Assembly (NCBI RefSeq): GCF_002954665.1
Contig: NZ_MSCM01000002.1
Location: 778,767 to 842,766, forward strand
Origin: Polaribacter glomeratus
GTDB taxonomy: Bacteria; Bacteroidota; Bacteroidia; Flavobacteriales; Flavobacteriaceae
Reading direction: 5' to 3'
DNA: 64,000 nucleotides
Position numbers and translations under genes: made by a program. This document shows, one piece after another, positions 42,665 through 52,645 of the stretch. Under the pieces are notes generated by a model. That model had not been told where the DNA came from. It saw nothing but the letters and a program-made list of their open reading frames with translations, and made no database searches. How positions within the stretch are numbered: position 1 is the first letter of the stretch; the number at the start of each line of letters is the position of its first letter.

Positions 42665-43474
42665 ATGAAGGACAAGAGAATTTTATTTGTATCATCTGAA
42701 GTAGTTCCTTATTTACCAGAAACAGAACTATCTTCTACCGCTTTTATTTCGGCAAAAAACGCTCATTCTAAAGGAGTTCAAACCCGTATTTTTATGCCAA
42801 GATATGGTGTAATTAATGAGCGAAGACATCAATTACATGAGGTAATTCGTTTATCAGGAATGAATTTGGTTGTAAACGACATAGACATGCCTTTGATAAT
42901 TAAAGTTGCTTCTATTCCTAAAGAAAGAATGCAGGTTTATTTTATTGATAATGAAGAATATTTTAAAAGAAAAGCCGTTTTTACAGACGAAGACGATGAA
43001 ATGTTTTCTGATAATGATGAACGTGCAATCTTCTTTGCGAAAGGTGTTGTAGAAACTGTAAAAAAATTAAACTGGGCACCAGATATTATTCACGTTCATG
43101 GATGGATGGCTTCTTTATTACCTCTTTATTTAAGAGTTTTTTACAAAGAAGAGCCTCTGTTTACAGAAAGCAAAATTGTAACTTCTTTATACAGTAACGG
43201 TTTTGAAGGTGAATTAAATGCAGATTTGGCAGAAAAAGTGAAGTTTGATTTATCAGAATCTGATAAATTAGCAACAATACAAGTACCAAACCACACCAAT
43301 ATTTTAAAAAGTGCAATAGAAAATTCTGATGCTATTATTCATGGTAGTGAAACTATTTCTGACGAACTAAGTTCTTTTATTGAAGAAAAAGGAATGCCAG
43401 TTTTAGAATATGAATCAGAGAATTTAAAGGAGTCTTATTTAAATTTTTACGCTGAACTGTTAGCAGCTAAATAA
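42665..43474 (+). CDS. Glycogen/starch-synthase N-domain-like protein
   Basis: A 269-residue protein equal to only the N-terminal half of GlgA-type GT5 synthases: ILFVSSEVVPYLPETELSS, IFMPRYGVINERRHQLHEV and PDIIHVHGWMASLLPLYL are recognisable. The KTGGLADV loop that binds ADP-glucose in real synthases is replaced by PETELSST, and the whole C-terminal GT-B domain is missing. It is therefore probably not an active glycogen synthase in spite of the usual name. The downstream partner is a DUF4270 lipoprotein 11 bp away. A TATTTTCG box lies at 42630-42637. Confidence 0.8.
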   Translation: MKDKRILFVSSEVVPYLPETELSSTAFISAKNAHSKGVQTRIFMPRYGVINERRHQLHEVIRLSGMNLVVNDIDMPLIIKVASIPKERMQVYFIDNEEYFKRKAVFTDEDDEMFSDNDERAIFFAKGVVETVKKLNWAPDIIHVHGWMASLLPLYLRVFYKEEPLFTESKIVTSLYSNGFEGELNADLAEKVKFDLSESDKLATIQVPNHTNILKSAIENSDAIIHGSETISDELSSFIEEKGMPVLEYESENLKESYLNFYAELLAAK

Positions 43475-43485
43475 TTGTTTATAAA

Positions 43486-45096
43486 GTGAAAAAAATTATT
43501 ATCAAGAGTGTTTATGTGGGAGTTTTGTTGACTTTTTTTTCAGCAATTATATCATGTGAAGAGGATTTTACAGACATTGGATCTAATGTTATAAGTAATA
43601 CAAAATTTAATACAAATGTGGATACTGTAGAAATTACGGTAGCAAATAGTATTGTAGATAAAATAAAAGCAGATAATATTACTAGAGAACCTGGGCAATA
43701 TTTATTAGGAGTTTATGCCAGTGCAGATTATGAAAAGCTAGAAGCTTCGATTATTTCTCAAATAGCAATAAGTACAAATTTAGCCTTAATTGAGCCAGAT
43801 ACAATTGTAAAATACCAAACAAGTACAACTTCTATCGTTACTACCATAGATACTGTTTTTATAAAATTGCCATATCAAGCTACTTTAACCGATAATGCCG
43901 CTACAGGACCAGTTTACACCTTAGACTCTATTGTTGGTAATCAAGAGAAGGCCTTTACCTTTAACGCATATGAAACGAGTACTTATTTAAGTAGGTTAAA
44001 CCCGGCAGATCCTTCAAAAGTAAATAGTTACAATTCTAATAGTGTTTTTAATAAAAAAGGAAATGCTTTAAATGCAGTTTCTAATTTTCAATTTATTCCT
44101 AAACCTACAGATACTGTAATGTTTATAAAAAGAAGGGCTAGTAATAAAACACTCGTTAAAACAGATGTTATAAAATATACAAGCGCAACTGCAACTTCTG
44201 GCCCAACATCTACAGCATCTGGAACACCCCTTCCATTTGCTGCAATTCCTTTAAATGAAGATAAGTTTAAAAAAATTTTCTTAGATGAATATGGGTCTTC
44301 GAACTTTAACTCTCAAGATGCATTTAACGAATATTTTAAAGGAATTATACTTGAAGCTTCAGGGAATGAAGGTTCCTTAATTTCGTTTGACTTTAGTAAT
44401 CGCCTTGCAGTTTTAAACCCATCTATAGAGGTTTATTATACCAATACCGCTATCAACACCCAAACCGGTGACACAATTAAAACGTTTAGAAAAAATAATT
44501 CTTTTTTATTGTCTGGAATTAGAAGTGCTTTGTATAAAATGGAAGAAAAAACATATCCAGTTAATAACGAAATAAAATTACAAGGTACAGCAGGAAGTGA
44601 AGCTTCAATAGATCTTTTTGGCCCAGATGTTGATAATAACGGAATTGCTGATAAAATTGAAGATTTAAGAGCTAAAAATTGGTTAATTAACGAAGCGTCT
44701 TTAACATTTTATGTAAATGAATCTGCAGATATTACTGCATTACCCTACAGATTGTATATGTATAGAACAGCAGGTAAATTAACAACTGGTTTAACTCAAA
44801 TAAAAGACACTTATTCAGAGGCTACTTTTGGAGGACTTTTAGGAAAAGACTCAAGTGGAAACCTAAAATATACTTTTAAAATCACAGATTATATTTCTGA
44901 TCTTTTAAGTGGTCAACAAGATGAGTCACCAATTTTAAAGCTAAAAGTTTATAATACAAGCGATGCTCCCTTATCTAGTTCACTCTTTACAAATTATAGC
45001 TGGAGTCCAAAAGCAGTTACACTTTTTAATCAAGATGCCGCTAATGGAAGCAAAAGAGCTTTGTTAAAAATTTCATATTCAGAGAAGAAGAATTAA
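43486..45096 (+). CDS. DUF4270 family lipoprotein
   Basis: A 536-residue surface or periplasmic protein that begins at GTG 43486. The leader runs to lipobox AIISC (C24) followed by EED. The mature part is beta-rich, with long threonine- and serine-rich stretches around residues 225-250. Its family, DUF4270, is to my knowledge restricted to Bacteroidetes and of unknown role. It is in an apparent unit with the GT5-like gene and glmS (35-bp gap), hinting at a role in cell-envelope sugar metabolism. Confidence 0.82.
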   Translation: MKKIIIKSVYVGVLLTFFSAIISCEEDFTDIGSNVISNTKFNTNVDTVEITVANSIVDKIKADNITREPGQYLLGVYASADYEKLEASIISQIAISTNLALIEPDTIVKYQTSTTSIVTTIDTVFIKLPYQATLTDNAATGPVYTLDSIVGNQEKAFTFNAYETSTYLSRLNPADPSKVNSYNSNSVFNKKGNALNAVSNFQFIPKPTDTVMFIKRRASNKTLVKTDVIKYTSATATSGPTSTASGTPLPFAAIPLNEDKFKKIFLDEYGSSNFNSQDAFNEYFKGIILEASGNEGSLISFDFSNRLAVLNPSIEVYYTNTAINTQTGDTIKTFRKNNSFLLSGIRSALYKMEEKTYPVNNEIKLQGTAGSEASIDLFGPDVDNNGIADKIEDLRAKNWLINEASLTFYVNESADITALPYRLYMYRTAGKLTTGLTQIKDTYSEATFGGLLGKDSSGNLKYTFKITDYISDLLSGQQDESPILKLKVYNTSDAPLSSSLFTNYSWSPKAVTLFNQDAANGSKRALLKISYSEKKN

Positions 45097-45131
45097 TAAA
45101 ATAAACAAACTTAACCTAAAAAGTAATTGTT

Positions 45132-46988
45132 ATGTGTGGAATATCAGCTTATATAGGATACAGAGAAGCTTATCCAATCGTAATTAACGGTTTAAAAAGA
45201 TTAGAATACAGAGGTTATGATAGTGCAGGAATAATGATCTATGATGGTCAGCAAATGCAATTATCTAAAACTAAAGGAAAAGTATCTGACTTAGAACTGA
45301 TTACCGACAAAGATGAAAAAAGAAAAAAAGGAACTATTGGAATAGGGCATACACGATGGGCAACGCACGGTATTCCTAATGATGTGAATTCTCATCCGCA
45401 TTTATCGCAATCGGGAGATTTAGTTATTGTTCATAACGGAATTATAGAAAACTATGACACCATTAAAAAAGAATTAATAACAAGAGGTTATACTTTTAAA
45501 AGCGATACAGATACAGAAGTATTAGTAAACTTAATTGAAGAAGTTAAAAAGAACGAAGGTTGTAAATTAGGTAAAGCGGTACAATTGGCATTAACAAACG
45601 TTGTTGGTGCATATGCAATTGCTGTTTTTGATAAAACAAAACCTGATGAAATAGTTGTTGCACGTTTAGGAAGCCCTATTGCAATTGGAGTAGGAAAAGA
45701 TAATACAGAGTTTTTTGTAGCTTCGGATGCATCTCCTTTTGTAGAATACACAAAAAACGCCATTTATTTAGAAGATGAAGAAATGGCTATTATTAAAATT
45801 GGTAAAGGAGTAAAAGTTCGTAAAATTAATGATGATACTAGAGTAGATCCAATTGTTTTAAAACTTCAAATGAGTTTAGAGCAAATCGAAAAGGGAGGTT
45901 ATGAAAATTTTATGTTAAAAGAAATTCATGAGCAACCAAAAGCAATTACAGATACTTTTAGAGGTAGATTGTTAGCGGAAGAAAATATGATTAAGATGTC
46001 TAGTATAGAAGATAATCTCGATCGTTTTTTAAATGCAAATAGAATTATTATAGTGGCTTGTGGCACATCTTGGCATGCTGGTTTGGTTGCAGAATATCTT
46101 TTCGAAGATTTAGCAAGAATTCCTGTAGAAGTAGAATATGCATCAGAATTTAGATACAGAAACCCTATTATAACAGATAAAGATGTAGTTATTGCAATTT
46201 CACAGTCTGGTGAAACTGCAGATACACTTGCTGCCATTAAATTAGCAAAATCTAAAGGAGCTTTTGTTTATGGTGTTTGTAATGTAGTTGGTTCTTCTAT
46301 TGCTAGAGAAACAGATTCTGGCGCTTATACACATGCTGGTCCAGAAATTGGAGTAGCATCAACAAAAGCATTTACAACTCAAATTACAGTGTTAACTTTA
46401 ATCGCTTTAAAATTAGGAAAAGCTAACAAATCTTTATCAGACGAGGTCTTTAAAAACTATCTAGATAAAATGCAAATGATACCAAAACAAGTTGAGCAAT
46501 TGTTAAAGATTGACGAACATGTAAAATCGATTGCAGCTGTTTATAAAGACTCTAAAAACTGTCTATACTTAGGTAGAGGTTTTAATTTCCCTGTTGCTTT
46601 AGAAGGTGCTTTAAAGTTAAAAGAGATTTCTTATATTCATGCAGAAGGGTATCCCGCTGCAGAAATGAAACATGGTCCTATTGCTTTGATTGATGAAAAT
46701 ATGCCAATTTTTGTTATTGCAACAAACAAAGGTCATTATGAAAAAGTAGTAAGTAATATTCAAGAAATAAAGGCAAGAGCAGGTAAAATTATTGCTGTTG
46801 TAACTGAAGGCGACACACAGGTTAGAGATATTGCAGATCATGTAATTGAAATTCCTGATACAGAAGAAGCATTAACGCCGTTATTAACTACAATTCCTTT
46901 TCAGTTATTATCTTATCATATCGCTGTAATGTTAGGAAGAAATGTAGATCAACCTAGAAATTTAGCAAAATCGGTTACTGTAGAGTAA
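45132..46988 (+). CDS. glmS: Glutamine-fructose-6-phosphate aminotransferase (isomerizing)
   Basis: The 618-residue enzyme makes glucosamine-6-phosphate for peptidoglycan and lipopolysaccharide. After Met, the nucleophilic Cys starts the mature N-terminus (CGISAYIGYREAYPI), and the glutaminase domain includes GIGHTRWATHGIP and VHNGIIENY. Two SIS domains follow, with VACGTSWHAGLVAEY and ISQSGETADTLAAI in the first and LGRGFNFPVALEGALKLKE in the second. The tail ends in PRNLAKSVTVE, the conserved C-terminal fold. No glmS ribozyme is seen upstream. Confidence 0.98.
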   Translation: MCGISAYIGYREAYPIVINGLKRLEYRGYDSAGIMIYDGQQMQLSKTKGKVSDLELITDKDEKRKKGTIGIGHTRWATHGIPNDVNSHPHLSQSGDLVIVHNGIIENYDTIKKELITRGYTFKSDTDTEVLVNLIEEVKKNEGCKLGKAVQLALTNVVGAYAIAVFDKTKPDEIVVARLGSPIAIGVGKDNTEFFVASDASPFVEYTKNAIYLEDEEMAIIKIGKGVKVRKINDDTRVDPIVLKLQMSLEQIEKGGYENFMLKEIHEQPKAITDTFRGRLLAEENMIKMSSIEDNLDRFLNANRIIIVACGTSWHAGLVAEYLFEDLARIPVEVEYASEFRYRNPIITDKDVVIAISQSGETADTLAAIKLAKSKGAFVYGVCNVVGSSIARETDSGAYTHAGPEIGVASTKAFTTQITVLTLIALKLGKANKSLSDEVFKNYLDKMQMIPKQVEQLLKIDEHVKSIAAVYKDSKNCLYLGRGFNFPVALEGALKLKEISYIHAEGYPAAEMKHGPIALIDENMPIFVIATNKGHYEKVVSNIQEIKARAGKIIAVVTEGDTQVRDIADHVIEIPDTEEALTPLLTTIPFQLLSYHIAVMLGRNVDQPRNLAKSVTVE

Positions 46989-47016
46989 TTTATGTTGTTT
47001 AATCATAAGAAAAAAT

Positions 47017-47039
47017 CCAGCTCTTCAGCTGGTTTTTTT
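47017..47039 (+). terminator. Terminator of glmS
   Basis: CCAGCT (47017-47022) and AGCTGG (47027-47032) pair around the tetraloop CTTC, followed by seven T. It lies between glmS and the convergent hybrid kinase. Confidence 0.85.
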
Positions 47040-47072
47040 GTTTTAGAATCTTCAATCTTAATTAAAATGAAA

Positions 47073-49223
47073 TTATAAATCTAAAAATAACATTTCAAGT
47101 TCTTGCACGGTATATGGTTTTTGCAGCACAAAATCTATAGTGTGTTTCTCTTTCGTTTTTTTATCAATATCCCATCCAGATACCGTTATAATTTTTATTT
47201 TGTTTCCATAATCATTTCTAATAGCAGCGATTAACTCCCATCCATTCATGCCAGGCATACCAATATCAGTAAATACAATATCGTATTTTTTTTTATTTAA
47301 ATATTCTAAGGCACTTTTTCCGTTATCTGCAACTGTACATTTATGTCCCATTAACTCCATCAAATCACTAATATCTTCTGTTATAAAACTATTATCGTCT
47401 ACCCACAAAATAGTATAGGAAGTTTTTTCTTTTTGCTCATTTTCAGGGAGTATTTTAATAACTTCTAGCTGGCTTTCTGGAAAAACTATTTCAAAGGTAG
47501 TTCCTTTAGATAGTTCAGATGATTTAATATATATAGTACCGTTGTATTTATTAATGGTAGTAAAAACCCCACTCATACCCAAACCTCTGCCTAATTCGAA
47601 GCCTTTTGTTGTAAAAAAGGGTTCAAATATTTTTATTTTAGTTTTTTCATTCATACCGACACCTGTATCTGTAAAAGTGGCGAACACACGTTTGTTTTTT
47701 CTACTCGTTTTAATAGTAAGGTTTCCACCTTCTGGCATAGCTTCAACACTGTTTTTAATTAAATTATAGATAGCTAATTTTAATTCGCCTTTGTTACAGC
47801 TAATTTTGGGAATATCTTCAAAATCGGTGATAATATTTATTTTTAAGCCTTTTTTTTCAACACTATCTTTCCAGAGAGGACGCGATTGATTTAAACTTTC
47901 TTTAATTAACTTGTTAAAATCAATAAGTTGTGCGTCGTTTGCATCGTGTTCTGTATCGCCAAATTTTTGTAAGGCACTCACTCTTTCGGCGACATCATCA
48001 ATAATAGACTCAATGTTTTTTAATCGTTCTGCGGCAATCTGTGTAATATTTTTTTGAAATTTAATCATTTCTAAGTTCCCTGTTATTTGTTGTAGCGAAT
48101 TATTAAAATCGTGCGCTACCGAAGAAGACATTTCTCCGATTGCTTTTATTCTTTCGTGTTTAATTTGGGCTTTTTCAAATGTTTTTTGTGAGGTAATATC
48201 TTGATTAGCTCCTGTTAAATGGGTTGTTATGCCAGTTTCATCCAATACTGTTTGACAAATAGTTCTCAAGGTTTTTTGATTTCCATTAGGAAGATAAATT
48301 CGAAATTCAATATCAAATGGAGTTCCTTGTGTTACAGCTTTGTTGTAAGAGTTGCTAAATAACGCAACGTCATCAGGATGAATTCTTTTGCGAAGAGAAT
48401 CAACATCAGGCGGCCCTTGCTTTAAATTATAGCCCCAAACGTTAAACATTTCTTCCGACCATTCTGCTTTTTGGGAAAGCGTATTAAAGCTCCAGCTTCC
48501 AATATTTGCTAATTTTTGCGCTTCTTTTAAATCTTTTGTAATAGCTTCAGCTTTTTCTTTGGCTTCTATGAGTTCTTCTTTTAACTTAATTTTATTTAAT
48601 AAATCTTTGCGAGAAATAAGTATTAAAACAATAACAGTAAGACTAGATAAAAGGCTTCCCCAAAAAATAAATATTTTGGTTATAAAGATACTTTGTTGTG
48701 TTTTTTTATTTCTTTCGGCGATTACTTTTTCTATATGATTCTCCATTCTAAGAATAACATCTCTTATGTTGTCCATAGTTTGTTTGCCAAACCCTTCAAG
48801 AATAATTTGCATTAACGGTTCTGTTTGACCTTGCTTTTTTAACGAAATTGTTTTGTCTAATTCAGCAATTTTTAAAGCCACATAATTTTTTAAAGTATCT
48901 ATTTTATAGATTTGTGTTGGTGTATTCTGTTTAACTGCAAACTCATAAAGTTGATTAATTGTTTGTGCACTTTCTAGAACTCCTTTATTGTAAGGTCCTA
49001 GATAACTTTCTTCTCCTGTAATAATAAAGCCTCGCTGCCCAGTTTCGGCATTTTGCATAGCAGACAAGGTGTTGTTTAAGACTTTCATTACGTTTCGTGA
49101 ATCTTGCTCTAAACTATTATTTTTGATTAATTGGTTTATACTTTGAAAAGAAAACCCAGCGATTGTTATTAAAACAATCATTACAATTGCCATGGTTAAA
49201 AAAAATTTATGTTCTATTTTCAT
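47073..49223 (-). CDS. Hybrid histidine kinase: CHASE3-PAS-HisKA-HATPase-REC
   Basis: A 716-residue membrane kinase. Two membrane segments (~residues 9-28 and ~184-206) enclose a CHASE3 domain (AMQNAETGQRGFIITGEESY). A PAS_3-like domain follows (GSWSFNTLSQKAEWSEEMFN). The phospho-accepting histidine is H371 in SSVAHDFNNSLQQI, and the ATPase domain has NLIKNSVEAMP, DTGVGMNEK and GRGLGMSGV. A C-terminal receiver has its acceptor D653 in VFTDIGMPGMNGWE and lysine in LQKPYTVQE. It faces away from the other kinases and may feed the same island. Confidence 0.94.
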   Translation of the reverse strand: MKIEHKFFLTMAIVMIVLITIAGFSFQSINQLIKNNSLEQDSRNVMKVLNNTLSAMQNAETGQRGFIITGEESYLGPYNKGVLESAQTINQLYEFAVKQNTPTQIYKIDTLKNYVALKIAELDKTISLKKQGQTEPLMQIILEGFGKQTMDNIRDVILRMENHIEKVIAERNKKTQQSIFITKIFIFWGSLLSSLTVIVLILISRKDLLNKIKLKEELIEAKEKAEAITKDLKEAQKLANIGSWSFNTLSQKAEWSEEMFNVWGYNLKQGPPDVDSLRKRIHPDDVALFSNSYNKAVTQGTPFDIEFRIYLPNGNQKTLRTICQTVLDETGITTHLTGANQDITSQKTFEKAQIKHERIKAIGEMSSSVAHDFNNSLQQITGNLEMIKFQKNITQIAAERLKNIESIIDDVAERVSALQKFGDTEHDANDAQLIDFNKLIKESLNQSRPLWKDSVEKKGLKINIITDFEDIPKISCNKGELKLAIYNLIKNSVEAMPEGGNLTIKTSRKNKRVFATFTDTGVGMNEKTKIKIFEPFFTTKGFELGRGLGMSGVFTTINKYNGTIYIKSSELSKGTTFEIVFPESQLEVIKILPENEQKEKTSYTILWVDDNSFITEDISDLMELMGHKCTVADNGKSALEYLNKKKYDIVFTDIGMPGMNGWELIAAIRNDYGNKIKIITVSGWDIDKKTKEKHTIDFVLQKPYTVQELEMLFLDL

Positions 49224-49603
49224 GCAAAGAGGTATCGGTTTAGAGAGAAAAAAATCTTATTAGATTATAGGTTTTTGAAAAGAGTTAAATAGTTTTACCT
49301 TGTGTATAAAGGTAGTTATAATAATTTCTAAATAGAATGTTTCTATTTAATTAGTGCTTTAAAATAGTCTTTAACTATTATTACTTATAAATTACATAAT
49401 GCTTTTAGTATTTTTTAGTTTATAAAGTTTTTAATTAGATCTAATGTTAGATCATAAAACGAACCAAGAGTAGTACTTAAAACAGCTTTAAAAATTAATT
49501 TCAATTACTCTAAATTATTTAAAAATGTAACTATTTGAAACGCATTGTAATGAATTATCTGTGTAATACGTTTTTAATGACTATTTTTAGATAATTTTAA
49601 ACT
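49224..49603. other. Divergent spacer between kinase genes, with palindrome
   Basis: The 380-bp gap is very AT-rich and holds no gene. GATCTAA (49438-49444) and TTAGATC (49447-49453) form a perfect 7-bp inverted repeat with a 2-bp spacer, an operator-like site 150 bp upstream of the large repeat-bearing kinase. No exact TAnnTTTG box was found. Confidence 0.4.
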
Positions 49604-52600
49604 ATGATTTATAATCAGATAGCTCCCTTGTTTTTACAGAGTACTATAGTTGCCTTTATAATACTTTTATTATTTCGCCTTCGTAGACAATTTGGAATTG
49701 GAATTTTATTTGCTTGTTTGGGTTTATTTCAGTTCTTACAAGTATTTCTTTTGATTACTATTTATGCATCAAATACTGATAACTTTCTTATTTCGCCTGG
49801 TTCTTCCATTTTAGTTATTGCTACACTTTTTGCCTTATTAATAATCTATATTAAAGAGGATGCCCGTGAAACGAGAAGTCTTATATATGCTTTGTTTATT
49901 ATTAATATAGTAATGACAATTTTTATAAAATTATTTAGTTTTAATTTTAACGAGAATGTGTTTAATACTGTTTATGAGTCAACTAACCTTTTTAATAGTA
50001 GTGCTTGGATTTTATTTGTTAGTACCATAACTTTATTTTTAGACTCGTTATTACTTATAATAATTTTTCAATTTTTATCTAAACATGTACGACCCTTATT
50101 CTTGAAAATTTGTTTAACAATGCTTCTTGTTATAAGTTTTGATACTTTATTTTTTTCAATTATAGTTTTTTGGAACTTTAACAACCTAAATACAATTGTA
50201 CTAACAGGGCTAATTTCAAGAGGTATTTTTACTGTTTTTTACAGCGTTGTGTTTTATTTTTATTTAACGTATTTTGATTCTGTAGCTAAAAAAACCGCTT
50301 TTTTTAAGTTAACCGATGTGTTTAAACCCTTTATTTACAACCGAAAACTTAAAGCGATAGTGCATAAAGTGAAAAAAGTAGAAAAAGAACGTGTAGCAAA
50401 ATTAGTTATTCCTAATAAAGAGCTTCTTTTACAAAATAAAGAGAAAGGTAAACATGCAATTGAGTTAGCGCTAGCAAACATAGAACTTGCGTATCAAAAT
50501 AAAGAAAAAGGGAAACGTGCAGTTGAATTAGCGCTTGCTAATATAGAACTTGCTTTTCAAAATGAAGAGAAAGAGAAACGTGCTGATGAGTTAGATTTTG
50601 CTAATAAAGAACTTGCGTATCAAAACAAAGAGAAAGAAAAGCGCGCTGATGAATTAGCTGTTGCAAATACAGAACTTGCGTATCAAAACAAAGAGAAAGA
50701 AAAGCGCGCTGATGAATTAGCTGTTGCAAACGCAGAACTTGCGTATCAAAACCAAGAGAAAGAAAAGCGCGCTGATGAATTAGCTGTTGCAAACACAGAA
50801 CTTGCGTATCAAAATAAAGAGAAAGATAAAAGAGCCTCTGAATTAGCTGTTGCAAACACAGAGCTCGCCTATCAAAATAAAGAGAAAGAAAAGCGAGCCG
50901 AAGAATTAGACATTGCTAACAAAGAACTTGCTTATCAAAACAAAGAGAAAGAGAACCGTGCAGAAGAATTAGCGGTTGCAAACATAGAACTTGCTTATCA
51001 AAATGAAGAAAAACAAAACAGGGCAGATGAATTAGACCTTGCTAATAAGGAACTTGATTATCAGAATAAAGAAAAAGAGAATAGAGCAGATGAGCTAGCG
51101 GTTGCTAATAAAGAACTAGCGTATCAAAATAAAGAAAAAGAGAATAGAGCAGATGAGCTAGCGGTTGCCAATAAAGAACTAGCGTATCAAAATAAAGAGA
51201 AAGATAAAAGAGCCGATGAGCTAGCAATTGCTAATAAAGAACTTGTTTTTCAAAATGAAGAAAAAGGGAAAAGAGCCGATGAGTTGGTACTCGCTAATAA
51301 AGAACTTGTTTTTCAAAATAAAGAGAAAGAGAATAGAGCAGATGAGCTAGCGGTTGCAAACAAAGAACTAGCATATCAAAATAAAGAGAAAGAAAAACGA
51401 GCTGATGAACTTGATATTGCTAATAAAGAACTTGTTTTTCAAAATAAAGAGAAACAAAATAGAGCAGACGAATTGGCGCTTGCAAACACAGAACTTGCCT
51501 ATCAAAATCAAGAGAAAGAGAACAGAGCAAAAGAATTAAGACACTTTATTGAAACGGCAAATGCGCCTATTTTTGGAATCAATAACAAAGGTCTTATTAA
51601 TGAATGGAACCAAACTTCTGAAAAGATTACTGGTTATACAAAAAAGGAGGTTTTAGGCAAAGATTTAGTACAAACCTATATTACCGAAGATTATCGAGAG
51701 GCCGTTAAAAAAGTTTTAGAAGATGCTTTAATAGGTAAAGAAACTGCGAATTTTGAGTTTCCGATGTTTACAAAACAAGGAAATCGAATTATGGTATTGT
51801 TAAACTCAACTACCGGTAGAAATGCAGCTGGCGATATTACGGGTGTTTTAGGAGTTGGGCAAGATATTACAGAGCTGGTTAGTTATCGTAACGATTTAGA
51901 GTTTAAGGTAAATGAAAGAACTTTAAAATTAAATGAATCGTTAAAAAAAGAAATAGAATTAAATGAATTAAAATCGAAATTTGTTGCAATAGCTTCTCAT
52001 GAATTTAGAACGCCGTTGTCTGTAATTAACTTTGCTGCCGGATCTATTAAAAAATATTGGAACAGAATGGAGCCAAAAATGATACAGAGCAAATTAACAA
52101 AAATAGAAGGTCAAGTTTTACATATGACAGCATTATTAGAAGATGTTTTAATTTTTGGTCAGGCAGAAGCGGGTGAAATTAGAAATAAGCCTTTAAAATT
52201 AAATCTTGGAAACTTTATTCATAAAATAATTGAAGAAGTTTATAGTTCTTCTAATAAATCTCACGAAATATTGCTTGTGGATACTAAAGAGCTAGCAAAA
52301 ATTAATATTTTGATTGATGAAAAATTAGGACGAAATATTTTTGTAAATCTAATTGGCAATGCTATAAAATTTTCTCCGGATGCTAAAAAGATTACCGTTG
52401 AATTAATATCAGAAAAAAACAACCTAATTATTTCAATTACAGATTACGGAATTGGTATTAGCCAATCTGATCTTAAAAATATATTTAAACCTTTTACGCG
52501 TGGCGAAAACGTTGATTTAATTCAAGGAACAGGTTTAGGTTTATCAATTGTAAAAGAATCAATACAAATAATAGGAGGCGAAATAAGTGTAGAAAGTGCT

Positions 52601-52645
52601 ATTGGTAAAGGAACTTGTTTTACTGTTAAAATGCCCAAAACTTAA
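49604..52645 (+). CDS. Membrane histidine kinase with 21-residue coiled-coil repeats
   Basis: The 1013-residue kinase has four regions. Residues 1-~235 contain six or seven membrane segments (an integral sensor; perhaps VUT-like, by faint resemblance only). Residues 273-629 are 17 tandem 21-residue repeats of consensus ELAYQNKEKEKRADELAVAN plus one residue, with a partial 18th. A PAS domain follows (~643-760, FIETANAPIFGINNKGLINE). The HisKA histidine is H799 in ASHEFRTPLSV, and the ATPase has DYGIGISQSDL and GTGLGLSIVKES. It has no receiver; a partner is probably the receiver proteins downstream. Confidence 0.92.
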   Translation: MIYNQIAPLFLQSTIVAFIILLLFRLRRQFGIGILFACLGLFQFLQVFLLITIYASNTDNFLISPGSSILVIATLFALLIIYIKEDARETRSLIYALFIINIVMTIFIKLFSFNFNENVFNTVYESTNLFNSSAWILFVSTITLFLDSLLLIIIFQFLSKHVRPLFLKICLTMLLVISFDTLFFSIIVFWNFNNLNTIVLTGLISRGIFTVFYSVVFYFYLTYFDSVAKKTAFFKLTDVFKPFIYNRKLKAIVHKVKKVEKERVAKLVIPNKELLLQNKEKGKHAIELALANIELAYQNKEKGKRAVELALANIELAFQNEEKEKRADELDFANKELAYQNKEKEKRADELAVANTELAYQNKEKEKRADELAVANAELAYQNQEKEKRADELAVANTELAYQNKEKDKRASELAVANTELAYQNKEKEKRAEELDIANKELAYQNKEKENRAEELAVANIELAYQNEEKQNRADELDLANKELDYQNKEKENRADELAVANKELAYQNKEKENRADELAVANKELAYQNKEKDKRADELAIANKELVFQNEEKGKRADELVLANKELVFQNKEKENRADELAVANKELAYQNKEKEKRADELDIANKELVFQNKEKQNRADELALANTELAYQNQEKENRAKELRHFIETANAPIFGINNKGLINEWNQTSEKITGYTKKEVLGKDLVQTYITEDYREAVKKVLEDALIGKETANFEFPMFTKQGNRIMVLLNSTTGRNAAGDITGVLGVGQDITELVSYRNDLEFKVNERTLKLNESLKKEIELNELKSKFVAIASHEFRTPLSVINFAAGSIKKYWNRMEPKMIQSKLTKIEGQVLHMTALLEDVLIFGQAEAGEIRNKPLKLNLGNFIHKIIEEVYSSSNKSHEILLVDTKELAKINILIDEKLGRNIFVNLIGNAIKFSPDAKKITVELISEKNNLIISITDYGIGISQSDLKNIFKPFTRGENVDLIQGTGLGLSIVKESIQIIGGEISVESAIGKGTCFTVKMPKT
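50420..51538 (+). repeat. 63-bp tandem coding repeat (21 residues) in a kinase
   Basis: Seventeen 63-bp units (50420-51490) and a partial unit encode repeats beginning EL(A/V)(Y/F)QN and ending AN(K/T/I/A). Twenty-one residues equal three heptads, and all units keep this length, so a continuous coiled coil is expected. Units 4-6 are nearly identical in DNA, suggesting recent expansion; units 1-3 and 14-17 are more diverged. Not a CRISPR array: units are in frame, without spacers. Confidence 0.95.

Noticed and set aside
45097..45131. glmS ribozyme upstream of glmS.
   Set aside because: Only 35 bp lie between the DUF4270 gene and glmS, too short for the ribozyme, and no core motif is present.
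50601..50855. Antisense open frame of 84 codons over the repeat block.
   Set aside because: It exists only because the 63-bp repeat has no stops in that frame; no start context or family resemblance.
50420..51538. Regular 63-bp repeats could be a CRISPR array.
   Set aside because: Units follow each other without spacers, are in frame within a kinase gene and vary by codon-level changes.
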